Below are positions 8,192 to 14,703 of a stretch of DNA of 15,102 bases, one piece after another. This DNA comes from Selenomonas sp. Its GTDB lineage: Bacteria; Bacillota; Negativicutes; Selenomonadales; Selenomonadaceae. The stretch spans positions 1 to 15,102 of the forward strand of contig JABZYJ010000033.1 of assembly GCA_015265235.1 (NCBI GenBank), in the 5' to 3' direction. The notes under the pieces are model-generated. The model saw nothing but the letters and a program-made list of their open reading frames with translations. It ran no database searches and was not told where the DNA came from. The position numbers and the translations under genes are program-made. The first letter of the stretch is position 1; every line of letters starts with the position of its first letter.

Positions 8192-8791
8192 TTACCCCTC
8201 TCTCACTCTGCCGTTTCGGCAGTCCATGCTGCGCCGCTCGGTTAGAATCCGATCGACGCGTGCATCCCATGCCGCCATGGGAACGGCGGGAACGATCTGG
8301 AAATCGAATGCCAGAACGAGACGTTCCGCATGCGTCGCACGCGGCAGGAAGCGGTCATAATATCCGCCGCCCAGTCCCAGCCGTCCACCGCCTGCATCAA
8401 ACGCTGCACCGGGGACGATGACGACATCGATCTCCTCGGGCAGAATCCGCGCCCCACGTGCAGGATCAGGCGTCGGTATATCAAATGCACCGTGGGTCAG
8501 AGCATCCATGGCAGGCAGTTCCCGTGGCTCCATCGTGCCGCGCCCCGTGATCTCAGGCAAAGCGATGCGTGTTCCTGCAGAGATCAGCTCCTCCATCAGC
8601 GGAAAGAGGTCGATCTCTTCCGGCATGGATGCGTAGAGCATGACCGTCCCTGCCTGCTTCAGCTTCGGCAGGACCTGCCCCGTGATGACGCTGCCCGCGT
8701 GCGCCCGCTGCTCCGATGATAATGTACGGCGCCGTCTCAGCATCTCCTGCCGCAGAGCCTTTTTCTCAGCACGTATATCCTCTGCCGTCAC
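8192..8791 (-). CDS. fau: 5-formyltetrahydrofolate cyclo-ligase
   Basis: This 199-residue enzyme (methenyltetrahydrofolate synthetase, 5-FCL family) uses ATP to convert 5-formyltetrahydrofolate to 5,10-methenyltetrahydrofolate. That salvages a storage form of folate. The basic N-terminal helix with KKALRQEMLRRR and the C-terminal signature GGGRLGLGGGYYDR at 134-147, which contributes to nucleotide and folate binding, support the call. Two starts are possible. GTG 8791 has CAGGAG ten bases upstream and a family-like N-terminus, and I prefer it. ATG 8815 lies within the end of yajC with a poor ribosome site and would add eight residues. The gene sits between yajC and secD, which are usually close partners. 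The symbol follows the E. coli ygfA/fau usage. Confidence 0.9.
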   Translation of the reverse strand: MTAEDIRAEKKALRQEMLRRRRTLSSEQRAHAGSVITGQVLPKLKQAGTVMLYASMPEEIDLFPLMEELISAGTRIALPEITGRGTMEPRELPAMDALTHGAFDIPTPDPARGARILPEEIDVVIVPGAAFDAGGGRLGLGGGYYDRFLPRATHAERLVLAFDFQIVPAVPMAAWDARVDRILTERRSMDCRNGRVREG

Positions 8792-8798
8792 AACGGAT

Positions 8799-9080
8799 TT
8801 ACTCCTGTCCCTCATTCACCCCGCTGATCGCAGAGCGCTCAAAAACGATGCTGACGTTCTCGCCGACACTGAGGGTAACGGTTTTCTCATCAATCGCCGT
8901 AATCTTGCCATGCATTCCGCCGAGCGTAATGACCGCATCGCCGACCTTCAGACGGCTGAGCATCTCCTCACGCTTCTTCTGTGCCTGCTTCTGCGGGCGG
9001 TAGAGGAGGAAGTAAAAGAAGAGCACCAGTATAACAATCGGGCCCCACGAACTCAGCTGTGCCATCATTTCTGCATCCAT
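8799..9080 (-). CDS. yajC: Preprotein translocase subunit YajC
   Basis: YajC is a small membrane accessory of the SecDF complex. This 93-residue protein has one N-terminal membrane segment at about residues 14-27, followed by YRPQKQAQKKREEML. The R-P-Q-x-K motif after the membrane span is the family signature. The cytoplasmic part contains VGDAVITLGGMHGKI near residues 46-60, a typical YajC beta-barrel region. The ATG at 9080 has AAGGAG eight bases upstream, and the gene starts 17 bases after the tgt stop. Its neighbours secD and secF downstream support the assignment. Confidence 0.95.
   Translation of the reverse strand: MDAEMMAQLSSWGPIVILVLFFYFLLYRPQKQAQKKREEMLSRLKVGDAVITLGGMHGKITAIDEKTVTLSVGENVSIVFERSAISGVNEGQE
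8802..8807 (-). promoter_or_regulatory. Ribosome binding site deciding the cyclo-ligase start
   Basis: The minus strand reads CAGGAG, overlapping the last codons of yajC and ending ten bases before GTG 8791. It favours the shorter protein and suggests translational coupling with yajC. Confidence 0.5.
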
Positions 9081-9097
9081 AAAAACAACTCCTTCAC

Positions 9098-10219
9098 TTA
9101 TTTCTTATGATAGTGACTCATAAAGTCCTGATAAAACGATAAAAACGTCCCATCCAAAATTGACGCACGCATCCGCCGCATGAACTCCTGCAGGAAGTAG
9201 AGGTTGTGCAGGGAGAGCAGCCGCAGTCCAAAGATCTCCTGCGCCCGTACGAGATGACGGATGTACGCACGCGTGTACCCATTGCGGCAGGCATAGCAGC
9301 CGCAGCCGTCCTCCATGACGGTATGGTCATGCGCATACGCCGCGTTCTTCATCACGAGCCGCCCCGTCCACGTCATCGCCATGCCGTTGCGCGCCACGCG
9401 CGTCGGGAATACGCAGTCAAACATGTCGATGCCGTGCCGTACCCCCGTGAGGAGGTAGTCGGGCGTCCCGACGCCCATGAGGTAGCGCGGTTTCTCCTCG
9501 GGCAGAAGCTCTGTCGTATAGGAGAGGATCTCCTCCATCAGCGCATGCGGCTCGCCGACACTCAGCCCGCCGATGGCATAGCCCGGCAAATCAAGCTCCG
9601 TTACGGCGGCGGCGTGCCAGGCGCGCAGGTCGCGGTACATCCCGCCCTGCACAATGCCAAAAAGCCCCTGCCCCTCCGCGCTCGCCATCGCATCGCGGCA
9701 GCGGATGAGCCAGCGCTGTGTGCGCTCCGTCGAGGCCTTCGCATAGTCATGATCGGCAGGATACGGAATACACTCGTCGAACGCCATGACGATATCCGAG
9801 CCGAGTGCGCGCTGCACCTCCATCGACACCTCGGGCGAGAGGAATTTCTTCGACCCGTCAATATGCGAGCGGAACGTCGCCCCCTCCTCGGTGATCTTGC
9901 GCAGGTCGCCGAGGCTGAACACCTGAAATCCTCCGCTGTCCGTGAGGATCGCTCCGTCCCAGTGCATGAAGCGATGCAGTCCGCCCGCCTCCCGCACAAG
10001 CTCCATTCCGGGGCGCAGGAAGAGATGATAGGTATTGCTGAGGATGATCCCCGCGCCGAGATCACGCAGCTCATCGGGTGAAACGCCCTTGACGGACGCC
10101 TGTGTCCCCACCGGCATGAAAATCGGTGTCGGAAAACTCCCATGCGGTGTGTGAATGACCCCGGCACGCGCTCCCGTCGCAGGATCTTTCCGAATCAGCT
10201 CATAGGTAATCGCTGTCAA
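9098..10219 (-). CDS. tgt: Queuine (preQ1) tRNA-ribosyltransferase
   Basis: Tgt exchanges guanine 34 in the anticodon of Asp, Asn, His and Tyr tRNAs for the queuosine precursor preQ1 (bacterial enzyme). The 373-residue protein is full length. DSGGFQ at 94-99 contains the proton-relay aspartate. D268 in DCVFPTR is the expected nucleophile. The zinc site is C306-x-C308-x-x-C311 with H338. The spacing from the third cysteine to the histidine seems one residue longer than in the Zymomonas enzyme. The start is TTG 10219, preceded six bases upstream by GGAGGT; an overlapping ATG is in another frame and closes quickly. It is the first gene of the minus-strand operon and has a strong upstream promoter. 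Confidence 0.96.
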   Translation of the reverse strand: MTAITYELIRKDPATGARAGVIHTPHGSFPTPIFMPVGTQASVKGVSPDELRDLGAGIILSNTYHLFLRPGMELVREAGGLHRFMHWDGAILTDSGGFQVFSLGDLRKITEEGATFRSHIDGSKKFLSPEVSMEVQRALGSDIVMAFDECIPYPADHDYAKASTERTQRWLIRCRDAMASAEGQGLFGIVQGGMYRDLRAWHAAAVTELDLPGYAIGGLSVGEPHALMEEILSYTTELLPEEKPRYLMGVGTPDYLLTGVRHGIDMFDCVFPTRVARNGMAMTWTGRLVMKNAAYAHDHTVMEDGCGCYACRNGYTRAYIRHLVRAQEIFGLRLLSLHNLYFLQEFMRRMRASILDGTFLSFYQDFMSHYHKK

Positions 10220-10225
10220 TCATCC

Positions 10226-10231
10226 ACCTCC
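10226..10231 (-). promoter_or_regulatory. Ribosome binding site of tgt
   Basis: The minus strand reads GGAGGT, six bases before the TTG at 10219. This strong site supports the unusual start codon, since the nearby ATG is out of frame. Confidence 0.75.
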
Positions 10232-10285
10232 ACGCCTGCCAAATTCTCTCTATGGGCGAAAACTCGTCCCATTCGCAACACTACT

Positions 10286-10314
10286 ATATTATGTGTCGTG
10301 CCCGACATTGTCAA
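10286..10314 (-). promoter_or_regulatory. Sigma-70/SigA promoter of the tgt operon
   Basis: On the minus strand a perfect TTGACA (10309-10314) is followed after exactly 17 bases by TAATAT (10286-10291), a five-of-six match to TATAAT. Transcription would start near 10279, about 60 bases before the tgt TTG. It lies in the 240-base divergent region 10220-10459 that separates tgt from trkA. The spacer contains a short palindrome, noted separately. Confidence 0.75.
10294..10307 (-). repeat. Palindrome in the spacer of the tgt promoter
   Basis: TGTCG and CGACA flank a four-base centre (TGCC), giving a 14-base interrupted palindrome between the -35 and -10 boxes. Its position is that expected for a repressor site. 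Five-base arms can arise by chance, so an operator role is only an inference. Confidence 0.35.
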
Positions 10315-10330
10315 GCCGATTCGCGACAAT
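10307..10330. repeat. Inverted repeat over the tgt -35 box
   Basis: ATTGTC at 10307-10312 and GACAAT at 10325-10330 are perfect inverted six-base arms separated by 12 bases. The left arm overlaps the TTGACA box. It could bind a dimeric regulator, but no known operator consensus is recognised. Confidence 0.35.
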
Positions 10331-10396
10331 TCAATGAGCAAATCTCCAAATTTTACCGACCATAGCATTTATCATAGAGCCGAAATCGGTCAAAAT

Positions 10397-10426
10397 ATGG
10401 CATCATGCCATGCAGTGTGGTATACT
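10397..10426 (+). promoter_or_regulatory. Probable promoter of the trk operon
   Basis: TATACT at 10421-10426 matches the -10 consensus at five of six bases and is preceded by TGG, an extended -10 element. A weak -35 candidate, ATGGCA at 10397-10402, lies 18 bases upstream. Transcription would start close to 10433, leaving a leader of roughly 27 bases before the trkA GTG. That is too short for a c-di-AMP (ydaO-type) riboswitch, which often precedes potassium transporter genes. Confidence 0.5.
10398..10410. repeat. Palindrome TGGCAT-C-ATGCCA over the trk -35 region
   Basis: Two perfect six-base arms flank a single central base, forming a 13-base palindrome that overlaps the weak -35 box of the trk promoter. 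A further TGCCA-like half-site occurs at 10427-10431, just past the -10 box. The arrangement suggests an operator for a dimeric regulator; the regulator is unknown. Confidence 0.4.
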
Positions 10427-10446
10427 TGCCATGATTTATCGTGTGC

Positions 10447-10453
10447 AGGAGGT
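10447..10453 (+). promoter_or_regulatory. Ribosome binding site of trkA
   Basis: AGGAGGT lies six bases before GTG 10460. It sets the start of TrkA, because the overlapping ATG at 10458 is in another frame that closes after four codons. Confidence 0.75.
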
Positions 10454-10459
10454 AGGAAT

Positions 10460-10891
10460 GTGCGAATTGTAGTAGCAGGCGCGGGGCAGCTCGGATACAG
10501 TATTGCCTCGCTGCTCTCGGAGGAGGGCATGGATGTCGTCGTGGTGGACGGCGTGTCAAAGCAACTGGAGGCGGCAAAGACGACGCTCGACGTACTCACA
10601 GTCGAGGCAAATATCGCGAGCCCCATAACGATGAACGATCCCGACATCAACAGTGCGGACATTCTCATCGCGGTGACGGAGAGCGACGAGGTGAACATTG
10701 TCGCCTGTGTCCTCGCGAAGAAACACGGCATTCGTCATACGATTGCCCGTATCCGCGATATGAAGGTCACGGTGGAGGCAGGAAAGTACCTCAAGGAAAA
10801 TTTTGACATTGATCTCGTGCTGAACCCCGAGCTCATCACGGCGAACGAAATCAACCGCATCCTCATGACCCCTGCCGCACTCAATGTGTAG
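10460..10891 (+). CDS. TrkA N-terminal fragment (first Rossmann domain)
   Basis: If the TAG is read as a stop, this 143-residue product is made. It contains a complete TrkA-N domain: GAGQLG at residues 7-12 for dinucleotide binding, D30 at the end of the second strand, and a second-half NPELITANEINRI segment. It lacks the ligand-binding TrkA-C domain and the second RCK module. Its GTG start and ribosome site are strong, so it should be translated well. A lone TrkA-N domain could still fold, as single RCK_N units exist in other transporters, but alone it would not form the usual gating ring. Confidence 0.7.
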   Translation: MRIVVAGAGQLGYSIASLLSEEGMDVVVVDGVSKQLEAAKTTLDVLTVEANIASPITMNDPDINSADILIAVTESDEVNIVACVLAKKHGIRHTIARIRDMKVTVEAGKYLKENFDIDLVLNPELITANEINRILMTPAALNV

Positions 10892-10909
10892 GATTTTGCA
10901 CAGGGCAAG

Positions 10910-11809
10910 GTGCAGCTCTTCGAGACGCGCATCCGCCGCCATGCGCCGATCGCCCGCATTCCACTCAAGGACTTGACCCTGCCGCAAGGCGTTCTGGCAG
11001 GGCTGATCTTCCGCGACCATCGGATGATTATCCCCCACGGCGACGATATGTTCCTCCCGGGCGATAATGCCTACTTCATTGGCCTGCAGGAACGGATCGA
11101 GGAGTTCAGCCAGAGCCTCGTGCCCAGCGACACGAAGAAGCTCGCACGCGTTGCCATCATCGGTGCGGGGCGGACAGGACGAGCGCTGGCACTCATGCTC
11201 GAGCGCCAAGGGGTGCAGGTAAAGGTGATTGACCGCAGCCGCGAGCGCTGTGAGCTGCTCGCGGGGATGATGTCGACAGGCCTCGCGATCTGCGGCGACG
11301 GCACGGACATGGATCTCCTGATACAGGAAGGGATCGCCGAGGCGGATGCCATTGTCTGCCTGACGGAGGACGACAAGCTGAATCTGATGCTTGCCCTCCT
11401 CGCGCGCCATCTCTCAAACAGCAGCATCAAGTCATTGGTGCGCGTCAACCGCAACGAGTATATCGACCTCATGGAGAAGGTCGGCGTGACCATTGCGCTC
11501 TCAGCGCGCCTGCTCTCTGCGAGCGAGGTGCTCGCCTTTGCACGCGGCGGCGATGTGGCGCGCGTCACCCTGCTCGAGGGCGCACGTGCAGAGGCGCTCG
11601 AGGTGATCGTCCGCCCCGGTGCTCCCGTCGCAGGAAAAAAACTGATGGACGCACGGCTCCCGCGCGAATGTCTCGTCTGCGCCTATGTGCGCGGAGAACA
11701 AGCGGCGATCCCGAACGGCATGACGGAGCTGCAGCCGGGCGACCGTGTCATTCTCTTCGTTCTGAAGAGTTTTGCCAATAAAGCTCTCACCTACTTTGGA
11801 GACGACTGA
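10910..11809 (+). CDS. TrkA C-terminal fragment (RCK_C, RCK_N, RCK_C)
   Basis: The open frame resumes after the TAG, and its first possible start is GTG 10910, 18 bases past the stop, with only a weak AGGG four bases before it. From there it encodes 299 residues: most of the first TrkA-C domain, a second TrkA-N domain with GAGRTG at residues 85-90 and D108, and a final TrkA-C domain. Translation would need re-initiation after the amber codon. The TGA stop overlaps the ATG of the next gene (TGATG), so coupling to trkH depends on ribosomes reaching this point. Confidence 0.65.
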   Translation: MQLFETRIRRHAPIARIPLKDLTLPQGVLAGLIFRDHRMIIPHGDDMFLPGDNAYFIGLQERIEEFSQSLVPSDTKKLARVAIIGAGRTGRALALMLERQGVQVKVIDRSRERCELLAGMMSTGLAICGDGTDMDLLIQEGIAEADAIVCLTEDDKLNLMLALLARHLSNSSIKSLVRVNRNEYIDLMEKVGVTIALSARLLSASEVLAFARGGDVARVTLLEGARAEALEVIVRPGAPVAGKKLMDARLPRECLVCAYVRGEQAAIPNGMTELQPGDRVILFVLKSFANKALTYFGDD

Positions 11810-13248
11810 TGCGCTTTGATCTCTTTTGGGTGCTCATGGGGCGCACGGCGTATGTCTTCGCTCCGCTCTATCTCATTCCCTTTGCCTATGGGATAATCGT
11901 CGGCGATGCCTCGACCGGATTTTTTCCCGTTCTCAGTGTACTGACCTTTATCCTCGGCATGGTGTTCGGCAATATGGGGCGCAGCCACATGCGTCAGCTA
12001 TCGGTGCAGGAAGGGATGCTCTTTCTGCTCGTCGTATGGTTTTTCCTCGCGCTGCTCGGCATGCTGCCCTTCCATCTGGCGGGGCTGCATCTCTCGCCAA
12101 TCAACACCTTCTTTGAATGTATCTCAGCGCTTACGACGACGGGTCTGACGGCACTGCCCGAGGATCTGCCGCCTGCGCTCCTTCTCTGGCGCGGACTGAT
12201 GAGCTGGTTCGGTGGTCTGCTCTTTGTCGTTATCCTCGTGACGGTGCAGCCCGTTGTCAGCGGCTGCTTCGGCGTGGACTTTTCGGTGCGGCAGGAGCGG
12301 CTATTCAGCCCGCTCTGGAACCGTATGACGCGCCCTATGCACGAGATGACGCTGCTCTATATTACCATCACGATTGCTGCGGCTCTCCTCTATCTCGCGG
12401 CGGGCGACACGGTCTTCTCTGCTCTGCTGCTCGCCCTCTATACGATTGCCTCGGGAGCAGGGCCGATGGCGGGTGACCTCCCGCCGACGCCATCCCTGAT
12501 GCTCGCGGGCGGTCTCAGCGCACTGCTCTCAGCACTGCCGCTTCTCACGATCCGACAGCTCCTGCGCCGACGCGGTGAGGTGGACGTGCTGCGCCACACG
12601 GAGCTGCACGCCTTTTGCCTGCTCTTTCTCTCTGCAGGGTTGGCACTTACCATGCCGGCTCTGCTGCGCGGTACATCCTCCCCCATCGATGCCATTGCCT
12701 ACGGATTTTTCTACGCCATTTCCTTTCTCTCCACGAACGGGCTGCTGCTCGAGGGAGCGATCCCCGTCCACGGCGGTGCCATACTGCTCCTGACACTCCT
12801 CGCCATCATCGGCGGCTGTATGGGCTCAGCGGCGGGCGGTTTCCGCATTTCGCGCCTGCTCGTACTGCTCTCGCTTTCATGGACGGAGCTGCAGCGCACG
12901 CTCCACCCGCGCATGGTATTCGCCGTGCGGCAGGGGGGAATGCCGATCCCCATCCACTCGGTCGGACGGGTGCTTGTCCTCTCTTTTTTCTTCGCCGCTG
13001 TCTTTTCGGTCAGCAGTCTCCTCATCTCTCTGGCGAACCTCGCCCCCATCGAGACGATTGCCCTGACTGTCTCCTGTCTCACAACGACGGGCGGTGTCGC
13101 AGGACTGGTACACATGGACACAGCAGCGGCACTCCCGGCATGGACGAAGATCGTCTGTTCCTTTCTCATGATCCTCGGACGCATCGAGATTTTTGCCTTT
13201 TTCCTCTTCGTCGGTGCGCTGTTCAAGGACACAGGGCATAACTGGTAG
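11809..13248 (+). CDS. trkH: TrkH-family potassium channel subunit, divergent filter (first copy)
   Basis: This 479-residue membrane protein has the fourfold membrane-pore-membrane layout of TrkH/KtrB potassium transporters. These form the ion path in the cytoplasmic membrane and are gated by TrkA. The pore-loop signatures are uneven. Loop 1 has LTTTG (108-112), the canonical form. Loop 2 has SGAGP (215-219) where G-G-x-G-F is usual. Loop 3 has STNG (308-311) where T-T-G-F is usual, and loop 4 has TTTGG (425-429). The gating loop GSAAGGFR with R346 is present in the third repeat. The ATG overlaps the trkA TGA. It ends with TAG, six bases before the second trkH. It may be one half of a heteromeric channel; a changed ion selectivity is also possible. 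Confidence 0.88.
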   Translation: MRFDLFWVLMGRTAYVFAPLYLIPFAYGIIVGDASTGFFPVLSVLTFILGMVFGNMGRSHMRQLSVQEGMLFLLVVWFFLALLGMLPFHLAGLHLSPINTFFECISALTTTGLTALPEDLPPALLLWRGLMSWFGGLLFVVILVTVQPVVSGCFGVDFSVRQERLFSPLWNRMTRPMHEMTLLYITITIAAALLYLAAGDTVFSALLLALYTIASGAGPMAGDLPPTPSLMLAGGLSALLSALPLLTIRQLLRRRGEVDVLRHTELHAFCLLFLSAGLALTMPALLRGTSSPIDAIAYGFFYAISFLSTNGLLLEGAIPVHGGAILLLTLLAIIGGCMGSAAGGFRISRLLVLLSLSWTELQRTLHPRMVFAVRQGGMPIPIHSVGRVLVLSFFFAAVFSVSSLLISLANLAPIETIALTVSCLTTTGGVAGLVHMDTAAALPAWTKIVCSFLMILGRIEIFAFFLFVGALFKDTGHNW

Positions 13249-13254
13249 GATGCT

Positions 13255-14703
13255 ATGAATATCTATACGGTCAACTATATTCTGTCACGCCTTTCCTTTG
13301 CGATGGCGGCGGCACTCGCGATCCCCCTTGTCCTCGCCATCATCGGCAAGGAGGCAAGCCGCGAGGCGTTCATGCTGTCCGTCTTCGTCAGCATCTTTTT
13401 CGGCATCGCCTTTCGCCGCTACGGGAGCCCCTCCGACGATCTGACCCCGCGCGAGGGGATCGCCATTACAGCGTTTGGTTGGTTTACGGGGACATTTCTT
13501 GGGATGCTTCCCTACCTTCTCGGACACTACCTCGGCTTTCTCGACGCACTCTTTGAGAGCATCTCGGGCTTTACCGGTACGGGCGGGACGGTCTTTGTCA
13601 CGCTCGACGGGCTGCCGTACAGCATCCTCTTCTGGCGCATGATGACAGCGTGGATCGGCGGACTCGGCATCATCGTGATCTTTATCGCGCTGCTCCCGCA
13701 GTCCGGGGCAAGCACGATCTATATGTACAGTGCCGAGGGCATCGGTCCGACGCTCGACCGCGTCATGCCGCGCCTGCATGAGATGACCGTCGCACTCTTT
13801 AAGATTTATCTGATCTTCACCGTCATAACAACAGCTGTTTTCATGCTGTGCGGCGTCGATTTCAGTATTGCTCTTGCCCATGCAATGTCCACTATTGGAG
13901 GCTGTGGATTCTCCACCTACGACGACGGCACGATGCACTTTCACAATCTACCATTCGAGCTGTGGACGACGCTCTTTATGTTCCTCGCAGGCGGCAGTTT
14001 CTCACTCTACTACCGTGCCTATGTCAAGGGACCTGCGGTCATTCTGCGCGACACAGAGTTTCGCACCTATCTCGGCATCGTGCTCGCGGCGACACTCCTC
14101 ATCGCCCTCAACCTCATTCTCTCGATGGGGATGGACGGCAGCATGGCGGCACGTGTCGCAGTATTTCAGGTGACCTCGCTGTCGACGACGGGATTCGTGT
14201 CGGCGGACTTTGAGACATGGCCGACCTTCTCCAAGATGGTGCTGCTCCTTCTCATGGTGATCGGCGGGTGCGCGGGCTCGACGGCAAGCGGCATCAAGGT
14301 GGCTCGCCTCATCCTCCTCGTGCGCAACGCACGTGCGGTCGTCCTCCAAAAGCTGAATCCGAACCGCGTGGTGGACATTACGCTCACAGGCGCACATGTG
14401 GACGGCGCAATGCTGCTGCGCGTCGGGACATTTTTCTTTCTCTACCTCGCCGTCATCTTCGTCACGGCATTCCTGCTCGCGATGGACGGCCTCCTCCCGT
14501 TCGACGCTGTCGCCGTCGCCATCACAACCATCGGCAACATCGGTCCCGCGTTTGGGATCGTGAGTGCAACCTCTACCTATGCACCGCTCTCCGACTTCTC
14601 AAAGGCAATTCTCTGCCTCACAATGCTTCTCGGCCGCCTTGAGATCTTCACCCTGCTCATTCTCCTGCAGCCGTCGTTCTGGCGCAGGACGCATCGGTGG
14701 TAA
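13255..14703 (+). CDS. trkH: TrkH-family potassium channel subunit (second copy)
   Basis: This 482-residue protein is a second TrkH paralogue with four pore repeats and about eight to ten membrane segments. Loop 1 is FTGTGG (106-111), where E. coli TrkH has LTTTGA, so a filter threonine is replaced by glycine. Loops 2-4 are canonical: IGGCGFST (214-221), STTGF (310-314) and TIGNIGP (425-431). The gating loop GSTASGIKVAR with K348 is intact. The ATG at 13255 follows the first copy's TAG by six bases, with TAGGA serving as a short Shine-Dalgarno. The two copies are clearly divergent in sequence, so this is not a recent duplication. Its TAA is followed by a hairpin terminator within the adjacent insertion sequence end. 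Confidence 0.93.
   Translation: MNIYTVNYILSRLSFAMAAALAIPLVLAIIGKEASREAFMLSVFVSIFFGIAFRRYGSPSDDLTPREGIAITAFGWFTGTFLGMLPYLLGHYLGFLDALFESISGFTGTGGTVFVTLDGLPYSILFWRMMTAWIGGLGIIVIFIALLPQSGASTIYMYSAEGIGPTLDRVMPRLHEMTVALFKIYLIFTVITTAVFMLCGVDFSIALAHAMSTIGGCGFSTYDDGTMHFHNLPFELWTTLFMFLAGGSFSLYYRAYVKGPAVILRDTEFRTYLGIVLAATLLIALNLILSMGMDGSMAARVAVFQVTSLSTTGFVSADFETWPTFSKMVLLLLMVIGGCAGSTASGIKVARLILLVRNARAVVLQKLNPNRVVDITLTGAHVDGAMLLRVGTFFFLYLAVIFVTAFLLAMDGLLPFDAVAVAITTIGNIGPAFGIVSATSTYAPLSDFSKAILCLTMLLGRLEIFTLLILLQPSFWRRTHRW

Larger units (their letters stand above)
10460..11809 (+). pseudogene. trkA: trkA interrupted by an in-frame TAG (potassium uptake regulator)
   Basis: Read as one frame, this is a 449-codon TrkA with two RCK modules, the normal length and architecture of the cytoplasmic NAD(H)/nucleotide-binding ring that gates TrkH channels. 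The first Rossmann motif is G7-A-G9-Q-L-G12 with D30, and the second is G235-A-G237-R-T-G240 with D258. A single TAG at 10889-10891 (codon 144) falls at the junction between the first TrkA-N and TrkA-C domains. The frame is otherwise open, with no frameshift, and the residues on both sides (AALNV and DFAQGKVQL) align with the E. coli TrkA junction GALQVVNFAEGKV. A single change from GAG, CAG, AAG or TTG would produce it. It could be a real nonsense mutation, a suppressible codon, a functional split gene or a sequencing error; the sequence alone cannot decide. Confidence 0.8.

Noticed and set aside
7253..8360. Long plus-strand frames (304 and 294 codons) opposite secD and the cyclo-ligase gene
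   Set aside because: They are shadows of highly conserved genes on the other strand, with low-complexity translations and no ribosome sites.
9206..10081. 291-codon plus-strand frame opposite tgt
   Set aside because: It is antisense to an intact tgt with all catalytic residues and has no independent start signal.
10142..10459. Upstream extension of the trkA frame into the divergent region
   Set aside because: The added residues resemble nothing in TrkA, overlap tgt, and precede the promoter. AGGAGGT before GTG 10460 marks the real start.
10427..10459. c-di-AMP riboswitch ahead of the trk operon
   Set aside because: Only about 27 bases lie between the predicted transcription start and the trkA start, far less than the ydaO-type aptamer needs.
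10889..10891. TAG read as pyrrolysine or under a reassigned genetic code
   Set aside because: TAG also ends the orphan gene and the first trkH as ordinary stops, and nothing in the window points to pyrrolysine genes or code change. Ordinary nonsense or local suppression remains simpler.
10556..11410. 284-codon minus-strand frame opposite trkA
   Set aside because: It mirrors the conserved TrkA reading frame. Its spanning of the TAG is expected, because a single base change need not close the opposite frame.
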